Assembly (NCBI GenBank): GCA_030151365.1
Contig: JASLDW010000084.1
Coordinates: 1 to 15,742 of the forward strand
Source of the DNA: Lysobacter sp.
GTDB taxonomy: Bacteria; Pseudomonadota; Gammaproteobacteria; Xanthomonadales; Xanthomonadaceae
DNA: 15,742 nucleotides
Direction of reading: 5' to 3'
Made by a program: the position numbers and the translations under genes. Shown one piece after another: positions 5,751 to 13,681 of this stretch. Below the pieces are notes generated by a model. It worked only from the letters and a program-made list of their open reading frames with translations. It was not told where the DNA came from and made no database searches. Numbering within the stretch: the stretch's first letter is position 1; every line of letters begins with the position of its first letter.

Positions 5751-5813
5751 GAAAAGCGCTTAGGGCCGCGCATCGATGCGCGCATCGGCTGCGCGATCCC
5801 TGCAGCGCTTTTC
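5751..5813. other. Long inverted repeat enclosing overlapping palindromes
   Basis: GAAAAGCGCT (5751-5760) pairs with AGCGCTTTTC (5804-5813). Inside, AGGG and CCCT extend the pairing with gaps, and GCGCATCGATGCGC (5768-5781) and GATGCGCGCATC (5775-5786) are perfect overlapping palindromes. The outer arm ends in TTTTC on the + strand, so a terminator acting rightward is conceivable, but the loop is too long for a typical one. Confidence 0.6.
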
Positions 5814-5872
5814 TAGCATGTCGCGGTGCATTCAGTCATTTGGGAGAAGTGCTTTTAGCCATGTAGCGACTT

Positions 5873-5923
5873 GCCGAACGGCTGTGGGCTTTTGCCGACA
5901 GCCGTGGAGCAAAGTTGTTCGGC
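5873..5923. other. Nested stem-loop next to the attI junction
   Basis: GCCGAA (5873-5878) pairs with TTCGGC (5918-5923), and inside it ACGGCTGT (5878-5885) pairs with ACAGCCGT (5898-5905). The two stems are separated by an asymmetric internal loop. It lies 18 bases from the presumed attI junction, at the 5' end of the first cassette as transcribed. Confidence 0.55.
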
Positions 5924-5940
5924 TGCTACCACCGGACGAG

Positions 5941-6105
5941 GCCTAACACTCTATTGGATTCAAGAATAAGGGTGTAGTCCGGGTAACGACTCACCCCATC
6001 AGACAAACCCCACCCTACATCAACAGCTTATCTGATGGCAGCGTGATCTGGACACAGTCAGTCTCGTGTAATGCCGCATGTCGCCGGCGTAGCAGGTGAT
6101 TACAG
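5941..6105 (-). other. Presumed attI site and integrase leader
   Basis: GCCTAAC (5941-5947; GTTAGGC on the minus strand) is the core expected where attI meets the first cassette. The 158 bases between it and the integrase start hold the rest of attI and, presumably, the promoters of integrase and cassettes. Visible structure: an inverted repeat CCATCAGA (5996-6003)/TCTGATGG (6031-6038), and one copy of a 16-base direct repeat at 5969-5984 whose second copy is at 6116-6131. I could not find a convincing sigma-70 promoter or LexA box on either strand. The exact extent of attI cannot be set by eye. Confidence 0.55.
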
Positions 6106-6131
6106 GTGCAAGCTGAGGGTGTAATCCGGGT
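5969..6131 (+). repeat. 16-bp direct repeat pair flanking the attI/integrase leader
   Basis: AGGGTGTAGTCCGGGT (5969-5984) and AGGGTGTAATCCGGGT (6116-6131) match at 15 of 16 positions and are 147 bp apart. The second copy falls in the first codons of the integrase frame. They could be integrase accessory sites, the remains of a duplication, or ends of a small inserted repeat. Confidence 0.6.
6094..6099 (+). promoter_or_regulatory. Shine-Dalgarno AGGTGA for the integrase GTG start
   Basis: AGGTGA is followed by six bases and GTG at 6106. It decides the start, because the frame has no ATG upstream of the conserved domain and a TGA at 6097-6099 closes the frame just before. Confidence 0.55.
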
Positions 6132-7275
6132 CTGGCAATGGTTCCTCCCATCCGTTCCTTTGCTTGTTCACGATCCCGGGGACGAGTGGTGGGAGCAAGA
6201 CAGTCGTCGCCGTTCGCGTGGGCGCCGCGAAAGTCAGGTCAATTCCCCAGAAACAGTTGTTATCGAAGGTCGGCGAACTGATCTTGCCCAGCTTCAGCGC
6301 GACGCTTCCGGTTTCCAGCCAGAACTGTTCGAAGCCATTCGCCAACGCGTGCGTCGGCTCAATTACAGCCGACGGACGGAGCAGGCCTATGTCGGCTGGA
6401 TTCGCCGTTTCATCTTCGCGCATGGGATGCGTCACCCTCGTCACCTGGGCGAGCGCGAGGTCGAAAATTTCCTCACGACATTGGCCAATTCAGCCCGGGT
6501 ATCGGCGGGGACGCAAAACCAGGCGTTGTCGGCGCTATTGTTCCTGTATCGCGAAATACTGCGTGTCGATCTGCCATGGATGGATAATGTCGTCCGGGCC
6601 AAGCGTTCACGTCGGATTCCGGTGGTGTTGTCGCCGGACGAAGTGCGCCGCTTGCTCGCGATGATGGATGGTCAGCCATGGTTGATGGCCGCACTGCTGT
6701 ACGGCACCGGCATGCGGTTGATGGAGTGCGTGCGCCTTCGAGTCAAAGATGTCGATTTTGCCCGCAACGAGATCGTCGTGCGCGACGGCAAAGGCGCCAA
6801 GGATCGCCGCGTCCCGTTGCCGCGAAAGCTCGTCGAGCATCTTCATGCCACGATCGAGCGCACGCGCCTTTTGCACCAGCACGACATTGCCCGCGGACTC
6901 GGCCGGGTCTGGCTCCCGGCTGCCCTTGCCCGCAAATACATGAACGCCGACCTGGAATTCGGTTGGCAATATGTCTTTCCGGCCTCGAAAATTTCGGGCG
7001 ATCCGAACGCCGACGTCACACGGCGACATCACATCGACGAGGCGGTGTTGCAGCGCGCCGTGAAAACGGCACGGGTCAAGGCTGGCATCCTCAAGCCGGC
7101 GACCTGCCACACCCTGCGGCATTCATTCGCGACGCACTTGCTCGAGGCGGGCCACGATATCCGCACGGTGCAGGAATTGCTCGGCCACAAGGACGTGGCG
7201 ACGACGCAGATCTACACCCACGTGCTCGGGCGTGGCGCCGGTGGCATCCTCAGTCCGCTCGATCGCGAATATTGA
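6106..7275 (+). CDS. intI: Integron integrase IntI
   Basis: A tyrosine recombinase that inserts and excises gene cassettes by recombining attC with attI. Catalytic residues in the 389-aa frame: R204 (GTGMRLME), K229 (GKGAKD), H335 and R338 (CHTLRHSFATHL), H361 (LLGHKD) and Y370 (QIYTH). The extra region between box I and box II, found only in integron integrases, is present at about 273-312 (ALARKY ... RRHH). The core SAM-like domain starts at about residue 70 (FQPELFEAIRQR) and closely resembles IntI1. Usual IntI length is about 320-340 aa. The GTG at 6106 has a good ribosome binding site but adds an Arg-rich extension of about 65 residues. TTG at 6160 is an alternative start without one. 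The stop codon abuts that of mfd. No frameshift or missing catalytic residue, so it is probably functional. Confidence 0.95.
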   Translation: MQAEGVIRVWQWFLPSVPLLVHDPGDEWWEQDSRRRSRGRRESQVNSPETVVIEGRRTDLAQLQRDASGFQPELFEAIRQRVRRLNYSRRTEQAYVGWIRRFIFAHGMRHPRHLGEREVENFLTTLANSARVSAGTQNQALSALLFLYREILRVDLPWMDNVVRAKRSRRIPVVLSPDEVRRLLAMMDGQPWLMAALLYGTGMRLMECVRLRVKDVDFARNEIVVRDGKGAKDRRVPLPRKLVEHLHATIERTRLLHQHDIARGLGRVWLPAALARKYMNADLEFGWQYVFPASKISGDPNADVTRRHHIDEAVLQRAVKTARVKAGILKPATCHTLRHSFATHLLEAGHDIRTVQELLGHKDVATTQIYTHVLGRGAGGILSPLDREY

Positions 7276-10200
7276 TCATGACGAAATCGACAGCAACGCG
7301 AACAATCCGCGCGCGAGCTTCTGCCGTGCCTCGAAATCCGGCGCTGAAATATCGGTGATCCTGAGTCCGTCGGGTCCGTTCATCTGGTAGCGCTTGGGCT
7401 GGCTCTGGATCATGCGGATGATCGCCATCGGATCGACATTGGGCTTGGCGTCGAACTGCACGCGCCCGGACGATTCGCCGATATCGAGTTTGCGTATGCC
7501 CAGTCGCGTCGCCTCCAGTCGCAGTTCGGCGATCGCGAACAGGTGCTTGACCGGATCGGGCAGCAGGCCGAAGCGATCGATCATCTCTACCTGCAATTCA
7601 CGCAACGCCTCGGCATCGGTTGCGCTGCTGATGCGCTTGTACAGCGTCAGTCGTGTGTGTACGTCAGGCAGGTAGTCTTCCGGAATCAGCGCCGGGACGT
7701 GCAGCTCGACTTCGGCACCGCGATGTTCGCGCGCGTCAGCATCGGGCAGCTTGCCTTGCTTGATGCTGCGCACTGCGCGCTCCAGCAGTTCCGTATACAG
7801 ACTGAAGCCCACTTCCGCCATCTGGCCGCTCTGTTCCTCGCCCAGCAATTCGCCGGCGCCGCGGATTTCGAGGTCGTGGGTGGAGAGCGTGAAGCCAGCG
7901 CCGAGTTCGTCCATCGAACTGATCGCTTCCAGGCGCTTCTTCGCATCGCTGGTGATCGACTTGCGATCCGGAATCACCAGATAGGCATAGGCGCGATGGT
8001 GCGAACGGCCGACGCGCCCGCGCAACTGGTGCAGCTGCGCGAGGCCGAACTTGTCTGCGCGGTTGATGATGATGGTATTGGCGTTCGGGATGTCGATGCC
8101 GGACTCGATGATGGTCGAACACAGCAGCACGTTGAAGCGCTGGCGGTGGAAATCGAGCATCACTTGTTCCAGTTCGCGTTCCGGCATCTGGCCGTGGGCG
8201 ATGCCGATGCGCGCCTCCGGGACCAGCTCCTCGAGCTCGCGCTGCATGCGCACGATGCTTTCGAGGTCGTTGTGCAGGAAGTAGAGCTGGCCGCCGCGCG
8301 ACAGTTCGCGCTGGAAGGCTTCGCGCAGCAGGGCGCTGTCCCAGGGCGTCACGAAGGTCTGCACGGCGAGGCGATTCGCCGGCGGGGTCGCAATGATGCT
8401 GAGGTCGCGCAATCCCGCCATCGCCATGTTCAGCGTGCGCGGGATCGGCGTCGCGGTCAGGGTGAGGAGATGGACGTTGGCGCGCAGTGCCTTCAGGGCT
8501 TCCTTCTGGCGCACGCCGAAACGCTGTTCCTCGTCGACGATGACGAGGCCGAGGTCCTTGAAGTGCACGTCCGGCGACAGCAGCTTGTGGGTGCCGACCA
8601 TCACGTCGATCTCGCCGCGTTCGAGTTTTTCCAGGGCTACCTTCGATTCCTTGGCTGACTTGAATCGCGAAAGCACTTCCACGCGCAAAGGCCAGTCGGC
8701 GAAGCGGTCGCGGAAATTGCGGTAATGTTGTTCCGCCAGCAGTGTCGTCGGCACCAGCACCGCGACCTGCTTGCCGGCGGCCGCTGCGACGAAGGCCGCG
8801 CGCACGGCGACTTCGGTCTTGCCGAAACCGACGTCGCCGCAGACCACGCGATCCATCGGCAATGACGATCCGACATCGCCGATCACCGCTTCGATCGCGG
8901 CGTGCTGGTCCGGCGTTTCCTCGAATGGGAAACTGGCGGCGAAAGGCTCGTACATCGCGCGGTCGACGTCGAGGCGCATGCCGGCGCGCGCCTGTCGCCG
9001 CGCCTGGATGTCAAGCAATTCGGCGGCGACGTCGCGGACCTTTTCGGCGGCCTTCTTCTTCGCCTTGGTCCATTGCTCGCCACCGAGCGAATGCAGCGGC
9101 GCGGTTTCCGGTGACGCACCCGAGTAGCGGCTGACCAGGTGCAACTGCGCGACTGGCACGTAGAGGCGGTCGCCCTTGGCATATTCGATGTCGAGGTATT
9201 CGCCGGCTTCGCCGCCGGCCTCGAGCGTGATCAGCCCGCGATAACGGCCGACGCCATGGTCCTCGTGGACGATCGGCGCGCCTTCGCTGAGTTCACCGAG
9301 ATCGCGGATGATCGCTTCCGGTTCGCGACCGGCGCGCTTGCGGCGACGCGATTGCGTGGCACGTTCCGGAAACAGCTGGCGTTCGGTGAGGAGGGCAAGC
9401 AGCGGCGCGTCGAGCGCGAAACCGTCGTCCAGTGGCGCAACGGTAATCGTGAAACGAGGGGAGATCGCTTCCCCCATTGCTTCCGAAAGCGACGCCATCA
9501 CCTGTGGCTGCAATCCGGCGGCGCGCAACACGTCGAGCAATGCTTCGCGACGACCGGCCGACTCCGCGGCGATCACCACGCGTCCCGGGTAATTGCCGAG
9601 GAAATCGTGCAGCGCGGCGGCGGGGCGATCCTGGTGTCCGGCGATCGGCACCGCGGTCACCGGCTGCACGCCGAGCGCATGCGCCTCGCCGCGACGGGGA
9701 TGCCCGTCGCCGCAGACTTCGATGCGATCGCCGGCGTTCAGGCGTTCGCGCAGCACCACCGGCGTGAGGTACAACTCCTCGGGCGGCAGCAGCGGGCGTT
9801 CGATGTCGTGGCGGCGTTGTTCGTAGCGATCGCTGGTCTGCGTCCAGAATTTTTCCGCGGCTTCGAACACGCCTTCGCCCAGCACCGGCAATGCGCCCTT
9901 GGGCAACCAGTCGAACAGGATCGAAGTACGTTCACCGTTGCGCTCAGGTTCGAAGAACAGGGGCAGCCATGCTTCCGCGCCGGCCGGCATCAATCCGGCC
10001 TTCAAATCCTGGTAGAGCGCACTGCGACGCGTATCGATGTCGAAGCGTTCGCGCAGCGCGGCCATCGCGCGTTCGAAGGCGGCATCGTCGCTCGGCAGTT
10101 CGCGGCCGGGCAACAGGCGCACGGCGTCGACGCGGTCGAGCGAACGTTGCGACTCCGGATCGAAGGCACGGATCGATTCGATGTCGTCGTCGAACAGTTC

Positions 10201-10767
10201 GATGCGATAAGGCGTGTCGGTGCCGGTCGGGTAGACGTCGAGCAGGCCGCCACGCACGGCGAAGTCGCCGGGATCGAGCACCTGCGGCACGTTGCGGTAA
10301 CCGGCGGCTTCCAGGCGGCGCTTTTCGGCGTCGAGATCGAGGCGCTGTCCGGTGGCGTAATCGAAGCGCCCGCCTTCGAGGTGGCGATGCGGCGCCAGTC
10401 GCTGCATCAGGGTCTGTACCGGCACCACGACAATGCCGCGCTTCAGATTCGGCAATGCATGCAAGGTCGCCAGGCGCTGCGACACGATGTCGGGATGCGG
10501 ACTGAATTGATCGTAGGGCAGGGTTTCCCAATCCGGGAACGGCTGCACCGGCAACTCGGCATTGCCAGCGAGCAGGGTGCGCAGGTCGTTTTCGAGCTGG
10601 TGCGCGTGCTGGGTATCGGCGGCGATCGCCAGCACCGGGCCGTCGTGTTCGTGCGCCGCGCGAGTGATCGCCCACGCCAGTCCCGAGCTGGTGCCGGGCG
10701 CGCGCCACCACGCGCGCGACTGGCCGGCGCGCGGCAACGGAATGGGAGCGGAGGATTTGTTGCTCAT
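7276..10767 (-). CDS. mfd: Transcription-repair coupling factor Mfd
   Basis: A 1163-aa cytoplasmic DNA translocase that removes RNA polymerase stalled at lesions and recruits UvrA/UvrB excision repair. The N-terminal UvrB-like region is followed by the RNA polymerase interaction domain at about 495-550 (HEDHGVGRYRGL). The RecG-like motor has Walker A GDVGFGKT (644-651), DEEQ (745-748), TATPIPRT (771-778) and QLRGRVGR (914-921), and the C-terminal domain is complete. Length matches the family. The ATG at 10767 aligns with a normal N terminus, though no strong ribosome binding site is visible. It is downstream of, and 38 bp from, the TfoX-N gene. Its TGA (7276-7278) follows the integrase TGA (7273-7275) directly, so there is no room for a terminator between the convergent genes. 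Core chromosomal gene that marks the integron insertion locus. Confidence 0.98.
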   Translation of the reverse strand: MSNKSSAPIPLPRAGQSRAWWRAPGTSSGLAWAITRAAHEHDGPVLAIAADTQHAHQLENDLRTLLAGNAELPVQPFPDWETLPYDQFSPHPDIVSQRLATLHALPNLKRGIVVVPVQTLMQRLAPHRHLEGGRFDYATGQRLDLDAEKRRLEAAGYRNVPQVLDPGDFAVRGGLLDVYPTGTDTPYRIELFDDDIESIRAFDPESQRSLDRVDAVRLLPGRELPSDDAAFERAMAALRERFDIDTRRSALYQDLKAGLMPAGAEAWLPLFFEPERNGERTSILFDWLPKGALPVLGEGVFEAAEKFWTQTSDRYEQRRHDIERPLLPPEELYLTPVVLRERLNAGDRIEVCGDGHPRRGEAHALGVQPVTAVPIAGHQDRPAAALHDFLGNYPGRVVIAAESAGRREALLDVLRAAGLQPQVMASLSEAMGEAISPRFTITVAPLDDGFALDAPLLALLTERQLFPERATQSRRRKRAGREPEAIIRDLGELSEGAPIVHEDHGVGRYRGLITLEAGGEAGEYLDIEYAKGDRLYVPVAQLHLVSRYSGASPETAPLHSLGGEQWTKAKKKAAEKVRDVAAELLDIQARRQARAGMRLDVDRAMYEPFAASFPFEETPDQHAAIEAVIGDVGSSLPMDRVVCGDVGFGKTEVAVRAAFVAAAAGKQVAVLVPTTLLAEQHYRNFRDRFADWPLRVEVLSRFKSAKESKVALEKLERGEIDVMVGTHKLLSPDVHFKDLGLVIVDEEQRFGVRQKEALKALRANVHLLTLTATPIPRTLNMAMAGLRDLSIIATPPANRLAVQTFVTPWDSALLREAFQRELSRGGQLYFLHNDLESIVRMQRELEELVPEARIGIAHGQMPERELEQVMLDFHRQRFNVLLCSTIIESGIDIPNANTIIINRADKFGLAQLHQLRGRVGRSHHRAYAYLVIPDRKSITSDAKKRLEAISSMDELGAGFTLSTHDLEIRGAGELLGEEQSGQMAEVGFSLYTELLERAVRSIKQGKLPDADAREHRGAEVELHVPALIPEDYLPDVHTRLTLYKRISSATDAEALRELQVEMIDRFGLLPDPVKHLFAIAELRLEATRLGIRKLDIGESSGRVQFDAKPNVDPMAIIRMIQSQPKRYQMNGPDGLRITDISAPDFEARQKLARGLFALLSISS

Positions 10768-10805
10768 CGAGTCGCCGATTTTATCGCGTCGACGCGACGC
10801 GCGTA

Positions 10806-11222
10806 TCAGCGCTTTTTCGCGGAGGACTTCTTGGCGGCTGCTTTCTTCGCGGCTGCCTTTTTCGCCGGCACAATCTTCTTTGCCGCGATCTTTTTGGTCG
10901 AAGCAGCCTTCTTCGGCTTGGGCGCCGGCAACTCGTCGGCCGTTGCCAGCAGCACGATGCGCAAGGCGTCGCCATCGTCCAGCAATTCGTCGATCACCGG
11001 ATAGTCCTTCGCCTCCGGATACGGCGGGCGCAGCGGAGCATGCGGCACCAGTCGCGTCGCGGCGGCGGTCGGTTTCAGGAACAGACTGTTGTCGCAGCCG
11101 AAGGCGACGACTTTCTCGTCGACATAGAACGCGTATTCGCCGAACATCCGCCGCATCGTCAGGCGATCGCCGAGTCCGGCTTGCTCCATCACGTAATCGA
11201 CGAAGATCCGGTCGGTCGCCAT
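10806..11222 (-). CDS. TfoX N-terminal domain protein with Lys/Ala-rich tail
   Basis: A 138-aa protein. Residues 4-95 match the TfoX N-terminal domain (MFGEYAFYVDEKVVAFGCDNSLFLKP is the signature region at about 26-51). The last 38 residues are a repetitive Lys/Ala tail (AAKK, KKAAAKKAAAKK), like the histone H1-like tails of some bacterial DNA-binding proteins, so nucleic-acid binding is likely by inference. Only the N domain is present, so calling it the competence regulator TfoX/Sxy would overreach. The ATG at 11222 is chosen over the longer frame to 11315 because the domain begins there and the longer form would run into the upstream gene. It lies 4 bp after the GNAT gene, probably co-transcribed. 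Confidence 0.88.
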   Translation of the reverse strand: MATDRIFVDYVMEQAGLGDRLTMRRMFGEYAFYVDEKVVAFGCDNSLFLKPTAAATRLVPHAPLRPPYPEAKDYPVIDELLDDGDALRIVLLATADELPAPKPKKAASTKKIAAKKIVPAKKAAAKKAAAKKSSAKKR

Positions 11223-11226
11223 CGCG

Positions 11227-11802
11227 TCAGGCGGCCTCGACCTCGGTCGAATCGCCTTCGGTGTCGGAAAGGTCGAGCACGACGCGCACCAGGGTGTCGT
11301 TGCTGTTGTCGGCATCGACCTGGAAACCCAGCGAATCGGCCAAGTGCAGCATCGGTTCGTTTTCCTGCAGCACGTCGCCGGTCAGGCGTTCCAGTCCGCG
11401 ACCCTTGGCCCAGCGCGCCAGGCGCTGCAGCAGGTGGCGGCCAAGACCCATGCCGTGGACATAGCGGCTGACGAGGATGGCGAATTCGGCGTCCTTGGTG
11501 CCAGGCACGGTATGGGCGCGGGCGACGGCGCCGACCAGGGACTCGCCCGGTGCATAGGGTTCGGCGGCGACCAGCACGAAATCGGTACGCGGGTCGGGCT
11601 GGGTGAAGGCCGCGGTCTCGGCTTCCGACAGCTCGGACATCGCATGGTGGTAGCGCATCCGCACTTCTTCCGGACCCAGCAACTGGAAAGAGGCGCGCAG
11701 CGGCGCGGCATCCTCGGGGCGGATCGGGCGAATCAGGATCTCGCGGCCGTTGGCGAGACGCATGCGTTCATGCCAGGGGGGGAGCTGGTTGCGGATAGCC
11801 AT
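11227..11802 (-). CDS. GNAT acetyltransferase resembling the Pat/YfiQ acetyltransferase domain
   Basis: A 191-aa stand-alone GNAT protein. The N-terminal REILIRPIRPEDA segment (about 20-32) and RYHHAMSELSEAE (50-62) are typical of the acetyltransferase domain fused to acyl-CoA synthetase in Pat/YfiQ protein lysine acetyltransferases, here without the synthetase part. The acetyl-CoA loop is RYVHGMGLGRHLL (113-125), followed by ENEPMLHLADSLGF. Protein acetylation is therefore possible but unproven. ATG at 11802 is preceded by AGGA about eight bases upstream. Upstream gap to the DUF808 gene is 73 bp; downstream the TfoX-N gene follows at 4 bp. Confidence 0.9.
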   Translation of the reverse strand: MAIRNQLPPWHERMRLANGREILIRPIRPEDAAPLRASFQLLGPEEVRMRYHHAMSELSEAETAAFTQPDPRTDFVLVAAEPYAPGESLVGAVARAHTVPGTKDAEFAILVSRYVHGMGLGRHLLQRLARWAKGRGLERLTGDVLQENEPMLHLADSLGFQVDADNSNDTLVRVVLDLSDTEGDSTEVEAA

Positions 11803-11875
11803 GGGTTCATCCTGCCACGCATTCCATGAATGGCATGTTGTGTGGGATTACGTTGCGTTCATCAATATTAACTGT

Positions 11876-12766
<891 letters not shown>

Positions 12767-12821
12767 GGGGGCGATCGGGAAAACGGCCGGGCATTTTCGC
12801 ACGCCCGCCGCCACCGTCGAT

Positions 12822-13670
12822 TCAATGCGGGGCGCGCAACCAGTCGAGTCGCGTCCAGCCGCCGTCGCCGAGGCGGCGTTCCAGCATGCGCAATGCCGGC
12901 GCGATCCTGTCGTCGAACTGCCAGGGCGCATTGAGCACCAGCATGCCGCTGCCGTTCATGCGCAGCGGCGAATCGTCGGGGCGCACGCACAACTCGATCC
13001 GCAATGCCGAGCGCGCCTGCAACAGGCCGGCAGCCCGATAGAACGGATGCAGCACCCGTGCCTGCTTGATCGGATACCACAGCGCGAACATGCCTTGCGG
13101 CCAGCGTTCGAGCCCATTGCGTAGCGCGGAGAGGGCGGTGTCGAACTCGTCGAGTTGCGCTTCGTAGGGCGGATCGATCAGCACCAGTCCGCGCGCGAAA
13201 CGCTTTTCGCCGATGCGTGGCGGCAGCAGCGCCTTGATTGCGGAATAGCCGTCACGCGCATGGACGGCGACGCGCGGATCGCCGCGGAAATTGTCGGCGA
13301 GCGCGGTGGCGTCTTCGGGATGCAGTTCGCAGCAGGCGATGCGGTCCTGTTCGCGGAGGGCGTGCGCCAGCAGCCACGGCGAACCGGGATAGGCATCGTC
13401 GCCATGGATTTCCCGGCAGGCGCGCACGGCGGCGAGGTAGCGATCGACCAGCGGATCGTCACGGCGTTGCAGGCGGGCGATGCCTTCGTCGGATTCGCCG
13501 GTGCGCCGTGCCTGTTCGCCCTGCAGGCGATAGAGGCCGACGCCGGCGTGGGTATCGAGGGCGAAGCAGGCTGCGGGCTTGGCGGTGAGCGCGTCGCACA
13601 GGGCCAGCACCGTCACGTGCTTGAGCACGTCGGCGTGGTTGCCTGCATGGAAGGCGTGGCGATAGTTCAA
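12822..13670 (-). CDS. rlmJ: 23S rRNA (adenine(2030)-N6)-methyltransferase RlmJ
   Basis: Methylates A2030 of 23S rRNA with S-adenosylmethionine. A 282-aa protein, about the usual 280. The N terminus NYRHAFHAGNHADVLKH is the family signature; LDTHAGVGLY (38-47) is the SAM-binding loop and DPPY (166-169) the N6-adenine methyltransferase catalytic motif; GSGMLVLNAPW (240-250) closes the domain. The TTG at 13670 is chosen by alignment with E. coli RlmJ, which begins MLSYRHSFHAGN. A GTG at 13697 would add nine residues and overlap the upstream PAP2 gene by 16 bases. Neither has a clear ribosome binding site, so translation is probably coupled to the PAP2 gene. A longer open frame to 14612 is antisense-frame noise across neighbours. 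Confidence 0.93.
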   Translation of the reverse strand: MNYRHAFHAGNHADVLKHVTVLALCDALTAKPAACFALDTHAGVGLYRLQGEQARRTGESDEGIARLQRRDDPLVDRYLAAVRACREIHGDDAYPGSPWLLAHALREQDRIACCELHPEDATALADNFRGDPRVAVHARDGYSAIKALLPPRIGEKRFARGLVLIDPPYEAQLDEFDTALSALRNGLERWPQGMFALWYPIKQARVLHPFYRAAGLLQARSALRIELCVRPDDSPLRMNGSGMLVLNAPWQFDDRIAPALRMLERRLGDGGWTRLDWLRAPH

Positions 13671-13681
13671 GCGCGGCTGCG

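Larger units (their letters stand above)
5619..5940 (-). other. First cassette: no recognisable gene, hairpin-rich
   Basis: About 322 bp lie between the attC and the presumed attI junction. In cassette orientation the longest ATG frames are under 25 codons; a 69-codon frame on the opposite strand (5657-5866) has no ribosome binding site or family resemblance. Three inverted repeats are present (5721-5742, 5751-5813, 5873-5923), plus overlapping palindromes at 5768-5781 and 5775-5786. The ends are an exact 11-bp inverted pair, GTTAGGCCTCG (5612-5622) and CGAGGCCTAAC (5937-5947), four bases longer than the recombination core. It may encode a structured RNA, hold a promoter for the downstream cassettes, or be inert. 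Confidence 0.6.
1..7275. mobile_element. intI: Chromosomal integron (integrase, attI region and cassette array, left end outside window)
   Basis: The integrase gene reads rightward. Nine near-regular attC sites separate gene cassettes that all read leftward, the standard divergent integron layout. The attC sites are long (108-112 bp) and six are almost identical to each other, which is typical of sedentary chromosomal integrons rather than the mixed attC sites of mobile class 1 elements. The cassette bodies look AT-richer than the adjoining chromosome. The array continues past base 1, so its full length is unknown. The right boundary is the intI stop codon, which directly touches the mfd stop codon. 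I saw no transposase, so there is no sign that the whole element is on a transposon. Confidence 0.93.

Noticed and set aside
5657..5866. A 69-codon plus-strand frame in the first cassette
   Set aside because: No ribosome binding site, low-complexity Arg/Ala composition, and opposite orientation to the array; it mostly reads the inverted repeats.
6100..6444. A 114-residue minus-strand frame over the integrase start
   Set aside because: It overlaps the integrase coding region antisense and resembles no family; the plus strand has the catalytic domain in frame.
10778..10797. TAAAAT as a -10 box and TCGCGTCGACGCGA as an operator for mfd
   Set aside because: The hexamer is only 10 bases from the mfd ATG, no -35 is visible, and a 14-base palindrome in such GC-rich DNA is weak evidence alone.
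9139..11004. A 621-residue plus-strand frame, and similar ones at 7543-8658 and 14254-15468
   Set aside because: They are antisense shadows of mfd and the GT4 gene in GC-rich DNA, with no family resemblance.
12779..12798. GAAAA/TTTTC inverted repeat after rlmJ as a terminator
   Set aside because: Only a five-base AT arm with a ten-base loop and no following U tract.
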